Of a stretch of 64,000 bases of DNA, positions 54,361 to 63,531 are shown one piece after another (the first letter of the stretch is position 1; the number at the start of each line of letters is the position of its first letter). Position numbers and translations under genes: made by a program. Under the pieces are notes generated by a model, which saw nothing but the letters and a program-made list of their open reading frames with translations, was not told the origin of the DNA and did not search any database. The stretch is from Polynucleobacter sp. MWH-CaK5 (GTDB taxonomy: Bacteria; Pseudomonadota; Gammaproteobacteria; Burkholderiales; Burkholderiaceae), in assembly GCF_018687615.1 (NCBI RefSeq), contig NZ_CP061299.1, forward strand, positions 496,001 through 560,000. Direction: 5' to 3'.

Positions 54361-56169
54361 ATGGACCATATACGTAACTTTTCTATCATTGCCCATATCG
54401 ACCACGGAAAGTCGACCCTAGCAGACCGAATTATTCAGCTATGTGGTGGCCTTTCAGATCGCGAAATGGAAGCTCAAGTCCTTGATTCTATGGACATTGA
54501 GAAAGAGCGCGGCATCACAATCAAGGCCCAAACCGCGGCTTTGAGCTACAAAGCCCGCGACGGTAAAATTTATAACCTCAACTTGATTGATACCCCAGGA
54601 CACGTCGACTTCTCTTATGAGGTCAGCCGATCATTGTCTGCTTGTGAAGGTGCTTTGTTGGTAGTTGATGCCAGCCAGGGAGTTGAGGCTCAAACAGTGG
54701 CCAACTGTTACACAGCCATCGAATTGGGTGTGGAAGTTGTGCCTGTTTTAAACAAAATTGATTTGCCTCAGGCAGATCCTGATCGCGCCAAACAAGAAAT
54801 CGAAGATGTGATTGGTATCGATGCCACCGATGCTGTGTCTTGTTCAGCAAAAACTGGTTTGGGCGTCCAGGATGTTCTTGAAGATTTAATTAAAAAAGTA
54901 CCACCACCAAAAGGTGATGCGACTGCACCTCTCCAAGCATTGATCGTTGATTCGTGGTTTGATAACTACGTGGGTGTGGTGATGTTGGTGCGTGTGATCA
55001 ATGGCACACTCAAACCAAAGGATAAAGTTTTGTTGATGGCTTCAGGTACTCAACATTTGGTTGAGCACGTTGGAGTCTTCACACCAAAGTCAGTGGATCG
55101 CCCTGACTTATCTGCTGGACAAGTGGGTTTCATCATTGCTGGTATCAAAGAGTTGAAAGCTGCCAAGGTGGGTGACACAGTCACGCACGCGCCAGGTCAA
55201 CAAAATAGAACTCCAGCATCTGCACCTTTGCCAGGCTTCAAAGAAGTTCAACCTCAGGTGTTTGCAGGTTTGTACCCGGTTGAATCAAATCAATACGATG
55301 CCTTGCGTGAATCTTTAGAAAAATTAAAGTTAAACGATGCGGCTTTGATGTACGAACCAGAGGTATCTCAAGCCCTTGGCTTTGGTTTCCGTTGTGGCTT
55401 CTTGGGTTTATTGCACATGGAGATTGTGCAAGAGCGTTTAGAGCGTGAGTTCAACATGGAACTCATCACGACTGCCCCAACCGTGGTTTACGAAGTAGAC
55501 CTCAAAGATGGTTCAAAGATCGTGGTGGATAACCCATCAAAAATGCCAGACCCAAGTCGCATTGAAGTGATCATGGAACCAATCGTGGTCGTGAACTTGT
55601 TCATGCCGCAAGAGTATGTTGGCGCAGTCATCACCTTGTGTACAGGTAAGCGTGGCATCCAGATGGATATGCAGTATGTGGGCCGTCAAGTGAAGTTAAC
55701 TTATGAGATGCCGATGGCTGAAATCGTGCTCGATTTCTTTGATCGCTTAAAGTCAATTTCTCGCGGTTACGCATCAATGGACTATGAGTTCAAGGAATAC
55801 CGTGCATCTGATGTGGTCAAGGTAGATATCTTGATCAACAGTGAAAAAGTCGATGCTCTATCGATCATCGTTCACAGAAGTAACAGTCAATACCGTGGCC
55901 GTGAAGTTGTCGCCAAGATGCGCGAGATCATTCCTCGTCAGATGTTTGATGTGGCGATTCAGGCGGCGATTGGCAGCGGCATCATTGCTCGTGAAAACGT
56001 GAAGGCCTTGCGTAAAAACGTGTTGGCCAAGTGTTACGGTGGTGACATCACTCGTAAGAAGAAATTATTAGAGAAGCAAAAAGAAGGTAAGCGCCGCATG
56101 AAGCAGGTGGGCAGTGTGGAAATTCCACAAGAAGCCTTCTTGGCCATCTTGCAAGTGGAGGATAAATAA
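54361..56169 (+). CDS. lepA: Elongation factor 4 (LepA)
   Basis: 602 residues. G1 AHIDHGKST, G2/switch region with RGITIKAQT, G3 DTPGHVDF, G4 NKID, then EF-G-like domains and the LepA-specific C-terminal end with RRMKQVGSVEIPQEAF. It back-translocates or rescues stalled ribosomes. SD TAAGGA. Stop overlaps the lepB start by one base. Confidence 0.98.
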   Translation: MDHIRNFSIIAHIDHGKSTLADRIIQLCGGLSDREMEAQVLDSMDIEKERGITIKAQTAALSYKARDGKIYNLNLIDTPGHVDFSYEVSRSLSACEGALLVVDASQGVEAQTVANCYTAIELGVEVVPVLNKIDLPQADPDRAKQEIEDVIGIDATDAVSCSAKTGLGVQDVLEDLIKKVPPPKGDATAPLQALIVDSWFDNYVGVVMLVRVINGTLKPKDKVLLMASGTQHLVEHVGVFTPKSVDRPDLSAGQVGFIIAGIKELKAAKVGDTVTHAPGQQNRTPASAPLPGFKEVQPQVFAGLYPVESNQYDALRESLEKLKLNDAALMYEPEVSQALGFGFRCGFLGLLHMEIVQERLEREFNMELITTAPTVVYEVDLKDGSKIVVDNPSKMPDPSRIEVIMEPIVVVNLFMPQEYVGAVITLCTGKRGIQMDMQYVGRQVKLTYEMPMAEIVLDFFDRLKSISRGYASMDYEFKEYRASDVVKVDILINSEKVDALSIIVHRSNSQYRGREVVAKMREIIPRQMFDVAIQAAIGSGIIARENVKALRKNVLAKCYGGDITRKKKLLEKQKEGKRRMKQVGSVEIPQEAFLAILQVEDK

Positions 56170-56975
56170 TGAACTTCGCTTTGATACTTTTGATTTTGTC
56201 ACTTGTGACGGGTATTGCCTGGGCTGCTGATAAGTTGGTGTTTGCTCCAAAAAGAAAAGCGGCAGGTATTGATCGCATGCCTTTGTGGGTGGAGTACACG
56301 GCCAGCTTTTTCCCTGTTATTTTTGCCGTATTCTTTTTGCGCTCATTCTTGTTTGAGCCTTTCAAGATTCCATCAGGTTCGATGATTCCTACCTTGATGA
56401 TTGGTGATTTTATTTTGGTAAATAAATTCACTTATGGTGTTCGTTTGCCAGTCATCAATAAAAAAGTGATTGAGATGAATTCGCCAGAGCGCGGTGATGT
56501 CGCTGTTTTTCGCTTTCCTAAAGATGAATCAGTTGATTACATCAAACGTGTGATTGGTTTGCCAGGGGATGTGATTTCTTACCAGGGTAAGCGCTTGACC
56601 ATCAACGGCCAAGAGTTTCTGTCTGAAGCCAAACCTGATTATCTCGATCCCGAAAGTATGATTTATGCAAAATTCTTTAAGGAGACATTCCCTAAAGAAT
56701 TCGGCGGCCATTCTTACAATGTTTTAAATCATCCTGAGCGTCCTGCTGGTGTCTTCATACAAGATCGTTTTCCTTATGCGGAGAACTGCACTTACACCAT
56801 GACTGGTGTGACTTGTACAGTGCCAAAAGGTCATTACTTTGTGATGGGTGATAACCGAGATAATTCAGCAGACTCCCGCTTTTGGGGCTTTGTTCCTGAA
56901 AATAATTTGGTTGGTAAAGCCTTCTTTGTTTGGATGAATTTAGGCGACCTTAAACGCATTGGGCGTTTTGAGTGA
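56169..56975 (+). CDS. lepB: Signal peptidase I
   Basis: 268 residues. Two N-terminal membrane helices (about 3-20, 44-62), nucleophile Ser in IPSGSMIPTL, general base Lys in YIKRVIGLPGD, and GDNRDNSADSRFWG. It cleaves signal peptides at the periplasmic face. Confidence 0.96.
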   Translation: MNFALILLILSLVTGIAWAADKLVFAPKRKAAGIDRMPLWVEYTASFFPVIFAVFFLRSFLFEPFKIPSGSMIPTLMIGDFILVNKFTYGVRLPVINKKVIEMNSPERGDVAVFRFPKDESVDYIKRVIGLPGDVISYQGKRLTINGQEFLSEAKPDYLDPESMIYAKFFKETFPKEFGGHSYNVLNHPERPAGVFIQDRFPYAENCTYTMTGVTCTVPKGHYFVMGDNRDNSADSRFWGFVPENNLVGKAFFVWMNLGDLKRIGRFE

Positions 56976-57799
56976 GTAAGGTAGCCAAGAGCGATATGAC
57001 TCCTCGCGCACCTCTAGACATCAAACTCTTGCAGGAGCGTTTGGGTTATACGTTTCAAAAGCCTGATTTATTGATGCAGGCTTTGACTCATCGCAGTCAC
57101 AGCAAAAAGAACAATGAGCGCTTGGAGTTTTTAGGTGACTCAGTCTTGAACTGCACCGTTGCTGAGATGCTGTATGAGCGTTACAGTGATTTGGATGAGG
57201 GTGATTTATCCAGAGTTCGCGCTAATTTGGTCAAGCAACAAGCCTTGTATGAAATCGCTCAAGCTTTGCAACTCTCTGACTGCCTTCGTTTAGGTGAGGG
57301 TGAGCTCAAGAGTGGTGGCTTTAAGCGCCCATCGATTCTGGCAGATAGTTTTGAAGCGATTGTGGGAGCCATCTTTTTGGATTCTGGCTTTGAGGCCTCT
57401 AAAAAAGTATTGAGAAAGTGGTATTCGCAAATTTTGGAGCATGTGGATCCAAGAACCTTGGGTAAAGATGACAAGACTCTCTTGCAGGAATACCTTCAAG
57501 GGCATCAATTACCGTTGCCTATCTACACGGTCGTTGCAACCACGGGCGTGGCCCATAATCAACAGTTTGAAGTTGAGTGCTCCATTCCAAGTTTGAAGGT
57601 CACTCTCAACGGTAAGGGTGCGTCTCGTAGAGCCGCTGAGCAAGCGGCTGCCAAGTTATCTTTAGAGGCTGCCCAAAAGATTGTTTCTCAATCTGGCAGA
57701 AAGCCTAAAAAGACAAAAGCAACAAAAAAGAAAGCATCTTTAGTCACGGCTAAAGATCCTACAGATGATCAACTGAATTTGAAGTTGAAATCAGAGTAA
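56972..57799 (+). CDS. rnc: Ribonuclease III
   Basis: 275 residues, GTG start overlapping the lepB stop (GTGA); ATG 56996 is an alternative. NERLEFLGDSVL is the catalytic signature, with the second metal site in FEAIVGAIFLD; a dsRNA-binding domain follows (about 160-230). The last 40 residues are Lys/Thr-rich and extra to the E. coli form. Confidence 0.96.
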   Translation: MSKVAKSDMTPRAPLDIKLLQERLGYTFQKPDLLMQALTHRSHSKKNNERLEFLGDSVLNCTVAEMLYERYSDLDEGDLSRVRANLVKQQALYEIAQALQLSDCLRLGEGELKSGGFKRPSILADSFEAIVGAIFLDSGFEASKKVLRKWYSQILEHVDPRTLGKDDKTLLQEYLQGHQLPLPIYTVVATTGVAHNQQFEVECSIPSLKVTLNGKGASRRAAEQAAAKLSLEAAQKIVSQSGRKPKKTKATKKKASLVTAKDPTDDQLNLKLKSE

Positions 57800-57821
57800 A
57801 GTAAAAATCAAGGAATAGTCG

Positions 57822-58727
57822 ATGTCATTTCGATGTGGAACCGTAGCACTTGTAGGTCGCCCAAACGTAGGTAAGTCAACCTTGCTCAATGCATTGGTGG
57901 GTCAAAAAGTCAGTATCACCTCACGCAAAGCTCAAACAACACGTCATCGCATTTTGGGTGTTAACACCACTGAGACAGCGCAATATGTTTTGGTTGATAC
58001 ACCGGGGTTCCAGACAAAATATAACAACGCCATGAACAAAGTGATGAACCGCACGGTGAAAACCACCATGGCGGATGTGGACGTGATTCTTTTTGTGGTG
58101 GAATCAGGTTACTGGAGCAAGGCGGACGAACAGGTGCTTGAGATATTGCCTAAAAATATCCCAGTGGTTTTGTTGGCTAACAAATTAGATGTATTTGCTT
58201 CAAGAGCAGATGCCCCAGAAGATCGCGATCAAAAGCTATTTACCTTCATGCGTGAGATGAGTGAGAAGTTTGAGTTCTCAGAAATCATTCCCATGACAGC
58301 CAAAAATACCGATGATGTGAAGCGTTTGTTAGGATTATTAGAGCCGTACTTGCCTGAGCAAGAAGCGATTTACGAGCCTGATATGTTGACGGATCGCAGT
58401 GAGAAATTCTTGGCTGCTGAGATTTTGAGAGAAAAAGTATTTCGTCACACAGGCGATGAGTTGCCCTATGCCAGCGCTGTGATCATCGACCAATTCAAGA
58501 TGGATGGAACGATGCGTCGCATTGCTGCCACGATTTTGGTAGACCGCGATAGTCACAAAGCCATGGTGATCGGTGAAAAAGGTGCAAAGTTGAAGCGCAT
58601 CTCCACTGAGGCTCGCCAAGACATGGAAAAGCTTTTTGATGGCAAAGTGTTTTTAGAAACTTGGGTCAAGGTCAAGAGTGGTTGGGCAGATGATCGTGTG
58701 ATTCTGCGTGAGCAGGGCATAGAGTAA
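57822..58727 (+). CDS. era: GTPase Era
   Basis: 301 residues. G1 GRPNVGKST, G3 DTPGF, G4 NKLD, and a C-terminal KH domain with VIGEKGAKLKRIS. It binds the 3' end of 16S rRNA in 30S maturation. Confidence 0.97.
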   Translation: MSFRCGTVALVGRPNVGKSTLLNALVGQKVSITSRKAQTTRHRILGVNTTETAQYVLVDTPGFQTKYNNAMNKVMNRTVKTTMADVDVILFVVESGYWSKADEQVLEILPKNIPVVLLANKLDVFASRADAPEDRDQKLFTFMREMSEKFEFSEIIPMTAKNTDDVKRLLGLLEPYLPEQEAIYEPDMLTDRSEKFLAAEILREKVFRHTGDELPYASAVIIDQFKMDGTMRRIAATILVDRDSHKAMVIGEKGAKLKRISTEARQDMEKLFDGKVFLETWVKVKSGWADDRVILREQGIE

Positions 58728-58736
58728 TCCACCATC

Positions 58737-59459
58737 ATGTCGACTCGCGTCAACGATGAACCTGCCTTTGTACTTCACAGTATTCCGTACAAAGAAACCA
58801 GTTTAATTCTTGATGTATTCACGCGCTCATATGGGCGCATGGCTTTGATTGCCAAGGGCGCAAAGCGCCCTCATTCTGTCTTGCGACCAGTCTTACAGCG
58901 CTTTCAACCTTTGGCTGTCTCTTGGAGCGGTAAAAGTGAGCTGCGCACCATGACCAAAGCAGAGTGGTTGGGTGGTGTTCCTCCATTGGTGGGCGATGCT
59001 TTGTTGTGTGGCTTTTATCTCAATGAACTTTTGGTTAAATTCATTGCCAGAGAAGACTCTTATGAAGACTTATACGAAGAGTACGCCAAAACAGTTCATT
59101 TGCTTGGGCAAGATCCTAAAGAGCTTGAACCTATCTTGCGCCCCTTTGAATTAAGTTTATTAAAGGAAGCGGGCTTTGCCGCGGCTTTGAATTTTTGTAT
59201 TGATACTCAAACTACTCCTGAAGAAGATGAGCACTACGTTTATCAGCCAGAGAGAGGTATTCGCAAGCTTCAAGCTGATGACCCAGGACATTGGCCTGTG
59301 ATGACAGGCAAACATCTGCTCTGTATGAATGATAAAAACTATCAAGATCCAGAAACCCTGATTCAAAGTAAAGCGCTCACACGATTCTTGTTAGGTCTGC
59401 ACTTGCCCGATCAATCCATGATGACGCGGCAGATCTTGATTGATTTGAAAAAAATCTAA
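58737..59459 (+). CDS. recO: DNA repair protein RecO
   Basis: 240 residues. OB domain with FVLHSIPYKETSLILDVFTR and YGRMALIAKGAKRP at the start, then the helical region with FYLNELL. No zinc knuckle, as in other proteobacteria. It loads RecA with RecR. Its 3' end contains the -35 of the toxin-antitoxin promoter. Confidence 0.94.
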   Translation: MSTRVNDEPAFVLHSIPYKETSLILDVFTRSYGRMALIAKGAKRPHSVLRPVLQRFQPLAVSWSGKSELRTMTKAEWLGGVPPLVGDALLCGFYLNELLVKFIAREDSYEDLYEEYAKTVHLLGQDPKELEPILRPFELSLLKEAGFAAALNFCIDTQTTPEEDEHYVYQPERGIRKLQADDPGHWPVMTGKHLLCMNDKNYQDPETLIQSKALTRFLLGLHLPDQSMMTRQILIDLKKI

Positions 59460-59494
59460 ATTTCTGTATAATGACTAGTCATCTAACTAGTCAT
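59445..59494 (+). promoter_or_regulatory. Toxin-antitoxin promoter with palindromic operators
   Basis: TTGAAA (59445-59450), 16-bp spacer, TATAAT (59467-59472). The perfect 12-bp palindrome ATGACTAGTCAT (59471-59482) overlaps the -10, and ACTAGTCAT is repeated 12 bp later (59486-59494). The layout fits autorepression by the antitoxin or the antitoxin-toxin complex. Confidence 0.7.
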
Positions 59495-59506
59495 ATGGGG
59501 TTTAGG

Positions 59507-59764
59507 ATGAAAAATAACTGGCAAGTTCAGGATGCTAAAGCCAAATTTAGCGAGTTTTTGAATGCATGCTTGAGTCAGGGGCCTCAAATTGTCACTCGTC
59601 GTGGCGAGGAGGCAGCTGTTCTTGTACCAATAGAAGTTTGGAATCAACTAAAAGATAATGCTCGACCAACATTAAAGTCATTGCTGTTGGCTGGTGGTCC
59701 CGGAGTTGACTTAGATTTACCTGAGAGAGGAAGGTCTAAGCGCCGTCCAATTGTTAAACTTTAA
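59507..59764 (+). CDS. Phd/YefM-type antitoxin
   Basis: 85 residues from ATG 59507. WQVQDAKAKFSEFLNACLSQ and VTRRGEEAAVLVPIEVWNQL are the Phd fold, which binds DNA through its N-terminus and caps the toxin with its C-terminus (here Arg/Lys-rich, RGRSKRRPIVKL). Two upstream in-frame ATGs (59471, 59495) lie in the operator region and are rejected. The toxin gene starts 10 bp after it. Confidence 0.85.
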   Translation: MKNNWQVQDAKAKFSEFLNACLSQGPQIVTRRGEEAAVLVPIEVWNQLKDNARPTLKSLLLAGGPGVDLDLPERGRSKRRPIVKL

Positions 59765-59774
59765 AAGATTATTC

Positions 59775-60179
59775 ATGTACTTACTTGATACAAATGTTAT
59801 TTCTGAATTTAGGCGCACAAAACCACATGGTGCTGTTCTGTCTTGGTTAACTAATACGTCTGATTCTGAGTTATTTATCTCTGCAGTGAGTATTGGTGAG
59901 ATTCAATCTGGAATTGAAAAAACCCGTGAGCAAGATTTAGTTAAGGCAAAAATTTTAGAGGAATGGTTAAATCAAATAGCTGGCCTGTATAGTGTTTTGC
60001 CAATGGATGGAAATGTTTTTCGAGTGTGGGCTCAATTAATGCATAGACAATCTGATACTGTGATTGAAGATGCGATGATTGCAGCTACAGCATTAACTCA
60101 TCGTTTAACAGTAGTTACTAGAAATGTTAAAGACTTCAAAAGATTTAATGTTGATATCCTAAATCCTTTTAAGATTTAG
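59775..60179 (+). CDS. VapC-type PIN-domain toxin
   Basis: 134 residues from ATG 59775. PIN active-site acids D5 (LLDTNVISE), E42 (SIGEIQSG), D99 (IEDAMIAA) and the end VVTRNVKDF with D120 are all present, so the nuclease looks intact. VapC toxins cut tRNA or rRNA. Codon use is more A/T-rich than in recO and pdxJ. It is paired with a Phd rather than AbrB-type partner. No phage or IS genes flank it. Confidence 0.88.
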   Translation: MYLLDTNVISEFRRTKPHGAVLSWLTNTSDSELFISAVSIGEIQSGIEKTREQDLVKAKILEEWLNQIAGLYSVLPMDGNVFRVWAQLMHRQSDTVIEDAMIAATALTHRLTVVTRNVKDFKRFNVDILNPFKI

Positions 60180-60205
60180 ACAATAATTTATTGAATGGTT
60201 CATAA

Positions 60206-60967
60206 ATGCTAAAACCTAAAAACATCATCGATCTAGGTATCAACATTGACCACGTTGCCACGCTCAGAAATGCGCGAGGCACGCACTATCCGGATCCTCT
60301 CAAGGCTGCTCAATTAGCAGAAGAGTATGGCGCTGATTTGATCACATTGCATTTAAGAGAAGATCGTCGCCATATCAAGGATGCTGATTTGATCGCTATG
60401 CGCCCCTTGATTAAGACTCGCATGAACTTAGAGTGCGCTGTCACGCCTGAGATGATTGAGATTGCTTGTCAGGTCAAACCTCATGATGTTTGTTTGGTTC
60501 CAGAAAAGCGTCAAGAGGTGACAACTGAAGGTGGTTTAGATGTCATTGGCAATTTTGACAACGTTAAAAGTTCTACCCAACGCCTATTGCAAGCTGGCAT
60601 CACTGTTTCAATTTTCATTGACCCTGATGAGCAGCAAATCACGAAAGCCAAAGAAACTGGTGCCACAGTGATTGAATTGCACACAGGTAAATATGCTGAC
60701 ACTTCTGGAGCTGAGCAAGCCAAAGAGTGGGAGCGTATCAAGACAGCGGCCAAATTTGCATATTCAATTGGTTTAAAAGTTAATGCAGGCCATGGTTTGC
60801 ATGAAGGTAATGTTGAGGCAATTGCTGAAATATTAGAAATTGCAGAACTGAACATTGGGCATGCGATTGTGGCTGAGGCTGTCTTTAAAGGTTGGAAGGC
60901 TGCGATCCAAGACATGAGAACTCTTATGCTAAATGCCCGCCAACGTGCCATGAACCAGAAGCATTGA
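60206..60967 (+). CDS. pdxJ: Pyridoxine 5'-phosphate synthase
   Basis: 253 residues. LGINIDHVATLRNARGT, DLITLHLREDRRHI and VNAGHGLHEGNV are diagnostic. It makes vitamin B6 phosphate, the cofactor of HisC and CysM in this window. Normally right after recO. Confidence 0.97.
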   Translation: MLKPKNIIDLGINIDHVATLRNARGTHYPDPLKAAQLAEEYGADLITLHLREDRRHIKDADLIAMRPLIKTRMNLECAVTPEMIEIACQVKPHDVCLVPEKRQEVTTEGGLDVIGNFDNVKSSTQRLLQAGITVSIFIDPDEQQITKAKETGATVIELHTGKYADTSGAEQAKEWERIKTAAKFAYSIGLKVNAGHGLHEGNVEAIAEILEIAELNIGHAIVAEAVFKGWKAAIQDMRTLMLNARQRAMNQKH

Positions 60968-60995
60968 TCCTAGATATTAAATAACGATAACCATC

Positions 60996-61436
60996 ATGAT
61001 CGCAGGCATTGGAACAGACCTATTAAAGATTGATCGCCTGAAAGCGGCTTATCAGCGCACCAATGGCCGCTTGGCTGAGCGCATTCTTGGACCTGATGAA
61101 ATGCAGGTCTTCAAAGGACGTTTGGCTCGCAATGAATCCAGAGGCATGGCTTACTTAGCAACGCGTTTTGCTGCCAAAGAAGCTTTCTCAAAAGCCATTG
61201 GTTTGGGTATGCGCAGCCCGATGTCTTGGCGAGCCATGCAAACCTTGAATGATCCGAGTGGCAAGCCCATCATCAAGTGTTCTGGTCGCTTACAAACATT
61301 CATGGAAGAGAAGTTCTTCACAGCTCAAGTCAGCATCACCGATGAAGTTGATATGGCCATGGCCTTTGTGATTGTGATTTATGGAACCCCTGTTGTCTCT
61401 GGTGTGACTGATCCAAAAGATCTTTCTGGCTCTTGA
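60996..61436 (+). CDS. acpS: Holo-ACP synthase
   Basis: 146 residues. IAGIGTDLLKIDRL with the metal Asp, and RFAAKEAFSKAIGLGM. It adds phosphopantetheine to S37 of AcpP. About 20 extra residues at the C-terminus. Confidence 0.95.
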   Translation: MIAGIGTDLLKIDRLKAAYQRTNGRLAERILGPDEMQVFKGRLARNESRGMAYLATRFAAKEAFSKAIGLGMRSPMSWRAMQTLNDPSGKPIIKCSGRLQTFMEEKFFTAQVSITDEVDMAMAFVIVIYGTPVVSGVTDPKDLSGS

Positions 61437-61469
61437 TCTTGTAATGACAAAATTGATCAAATAAATAAG

Positions 61470-61493
61470 CAAATAAACAAATAAACAAATAAA
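61470..61493. repeat. Simple tandem repeat before nagZ
   Basis: CAAATAAA three times without error (61470-61493), flanked by further AAAT units. It fills much of the acpS-nagZ spacer. Confidence 0.9.
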
Positions 61494-61515
61494 TAAATCA
61501 TTCATCTAAAACTAT

Positions 61516-62592
61516 ATGAGCAAATTAAATTCATTCAAAGCAGGCCCCATCGTTCTTGATGTTCTTGGCAAAACTCTTAGCAAAGAAGATATTCGCCGCA
61601 TTGCTCATCCTAAAACTGGCGGTGTGATTTTATTTGGACGTAATTATCAAGACAGAGCCCAGTTAACTGCTTTAACCAAATCCATCAAGGCGATTCGCAG
61701 TGATGTGATGATCAGCATTGATCATGAGGGTGGTCGTGTGCAGCGTTGCAGAACCGATGGCTTTACACATTTGCCTGCTATGAAAAAGTTGGGTGATATT
61801 TGGGTGAACTTCGGCAAGAAAGCCACCGCAGAGCACGCTTTAAAGGCCATGGAGGCTGCAACAGCAGCTGGCTATGTGTTGGCAACAGAATTAAGAGCTT
61901 GTGGCGTGGATTTTAGTTTCACACCTGTGTTGGATTTGGACTTTGGTCGCAGTGGTGTGATTGGTGATCGTTCGTTTCATCGTGACCCACAAATTGCAGC
62001 CACACTGGCTAAGAGCTTGAATCATGGTTTGCAATTGGCGGGCATGGCGAACTGCGGCAAACATTTTCCAGGACATGGTTTTGCCGAAGCAGATTCGCAT
62101 GTGGCCATTCCTGTCGATGAGCGTTCTTTGAAGCAAATCATGAGTGATGATGCAAAACCTTATGAGTACTTAGGTCTTGGTTTGGCATCAGTGATGCCAG
62201 CTCACGTCATTTATCCGAAGGTTGATAAAAATCCAGCAGGCTTTTCTAAGATTTGGTTACAAGATATCTTAAGAAAGCAGTTACAGTTCACTGGTGTGAT
62301 TTTTAGTGATGATCTATCGATGGAAGGTGCTTCAGTAGCTGGAAGCGTGGTCAAAGGCGCTAAGCTAGCTCTTCAAGCAGGGTGTGATCAAGTGTTGATT
62401 TGTAATCGCCCGGATTTGGCAGATCAGTTGCTCAATGAACTGACCTATGATGAAAAAGCGTATCAAGTGTCACGCGCAAGGGTTCAGAAATTGATGCCAA
62501 CATCTGTTGCGATGTCTTGGGCGGAGTTACAAGCCAGTCCGGATTACCTAAGAGCAAAGCAACTTCTTAAACAGCTGAAATTGATTGCTTAA
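61516..62592 (+). CDS. nagZ: Beta-N-acetylhexosaminidase NagZ
   Basis: 358 residues, glycoside hydrolase family 3. SIDHEGGRVQR, NCGKHFPGHGFAEADSH (His general acid loop) and VIFSDDLSMEGA with the nucleophile Asp. It removes GlcNAc from anhydromuropeptides in cell-wall recycling, downstream of enzymes such as MltB. Confidence 0.96.
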   Translation: MSKLNSFKAGPIVLDVLGKTLSKEDIRRIAHPKTGGVILFGRNYQDRAQLTALTKSIKAIRSDVMISIDHEGGRVQRCRTDGFTHLPAMKKLGDIWVNFGKKATAEHALKAMEAATAAGYVLATELRACGVDFSFTPVLDLDFGRSGVIGDRSFHRDPQIAATLAKSLNHGLQLAGMANCGKHFPGHGFAEADSHVAIPVDERSLKQIMSDDAKPYEYLGLGLASVMPAHVIYPKVDKNPAGFSKIWLQDILRKQLQFTGVIFSDDLSMEGASVAGSVVKGAKLALQAGCDQVLICNRPDLADQLLNELTYDEKAYQVSRARVQKLMPTSVAMSWAELQASPDYLRAKQLLKQLKLIA

Positions 62593-62596
62593 GGGA

Positions 62597-62782
62597 TTAA
62601 GCGGGCCTGACTCTAGCGGTCAATGATTCGGCGCCGCCACGATCTTCTAATTCAGATAGACGCAAGGCTTCATGCTCGAATTCAATGATGCCGGAGGTGA
62701 GGCGGTTGCGATCCAATGAGATCACATACGTCCAAACCAAACTGCGGTCTTTTCTTTTAAATACGTCGACTATTTTTTTCAT
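62597..62782 (-). CDS. Small hypothetical protein
   Basis: 61 residues, basic N-terminus and Glu/Arg-rich C-terminus, no membrane segment. A GGAG lies about 20 bp before the ATG, too far to be a good SD. It ends 4 bp from nagZ, convergent. No family recognised; the gene could be spurious. Confidence 0.45.
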   Translation of the reverse strand: MKKIVDVFKRKDRSLVWTYVISLDRNRLTSGIIEFEHEALRLSELEDRGGAESLTARVRPA

Positions 62783-62893
62783 AGTTAGGCTTAATAAAGC
62801 TCCTTTTAAACTACCAATAAATTAACACAAACTACTAGATATAGTTATAAGTGTTTCCCATAACCCTAGCTATTGTGAAACTTACACCCTAGA

Positions 62894-62933
62894 TTGACAT
62901 TTAAGCCATTTTTAATATATATTAATATATATT
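62894..62933 (+). promoter_or_regulatory. YeeE promoter with two tandem 10-bp palindromes
   Basis: TTGACA (62894-62899) is followed after 16-18 bp by TATATA/TATATT. AATATATATT, a perfect palindrome, occurs twice head to tail (62914-62923, 62924-62933) covering the -10. Candidate operator of a repressor, for example of the ArsR/BigR type that often controls such transporters; that is inferred. Confidence 0.6.
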
Positions 62934-62975
62934 GTTGTTGAATAAATTAATAAGTACTTAAAAAGGAAGGCAAAA

Positions 62976-63530
62976 ATGTCAGAACAAGTCCAAAACAAGG
63001 GTGGGGAGTCCTCTGGTTGGAGTCCTTATCTAGCTGGAGCATTGGTGGGGCTCTTGGCAATCATTTCGGTTTACCTCACCACGACTTTGATGGGTAAGTC
63101 TAACTATCTAGGAGCTTCAACAACGTTTGTGAGAGCGGCTGGTTTGTTATTCCAAAGTGTGGATCCAGCTCACGTTGCTGAAAATGCTTACTACCTCAAA
63201 GAAAAAGTGAAGGTGGATTGGCAGTTCATGATGATCATCGGTATTTTCTTTGGTGCCTTGATTTCTTCATTGATGGATAAAAGTTTCAAGTTAGAAGCAG
63301 TTCCACCAACATGGGAAAAACGTTTCGGTGCGTCGGTTGGTAAGCGCGCCATTTTTTCATTCTTGGGTGGCATTGTTGCAATGATTGGCGCACGCATGGC
63401 CGATGGTTGTCCAAGTGGTCACGGATTGAGCGGCATGATGCAGCTTTCCATGAGTTCATTCATCGCCTTGGCTTTCTTCTTTGGTGCCGGTGCTTTAGTT
63501 GCTAACTTGATGTACAGAAAGGGGCAATAA
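62976..63530 (+). CDS. YeeE/YedE family sulfur transporter, first half-protein
   Basis: 184 residues, SD AAGGAAGG 5 bp upstream. Five or so membrane helices; GARMADGCPSGHGLSGMMQL carries the conserved Cys of the TsuA/YeeE fold, through which thiosulfate or persulfide sulfur is passed. It forms a pair with the next gene. Confidence 0.85.
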   Translation: MSEQVQNKGGESSGWSPYLAGALVGLLAIISVYLTTTLMGKSNYLGASTTFVRAAGLLFQSVDPAHVAENAYYLKEKVKVDWQFMMIIGIFFGALISSLMDKSFKLEAVPPTWEKRFGASVGKRAIFSFLGGIVAMIGARMADGCPSGHGLSGMMQLSMSSFIALAFFFGAGALVANLMYRKGQ

Positions 63531-63531
63531 C

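Noticed and set aside
60511..60951. 146-codon open frame opposite pdxJ
   Set aside because: Fully antisense to a clear gene, no SD, low-complexity Ala/Ser composition; a shadow of pdxJ codon bias.
61458..61498. A/T repeat as a CRISPR or origin element
   Set aside because: Units are 8 bp without spacers and no DnaA boxes were seen; a simple repeat.
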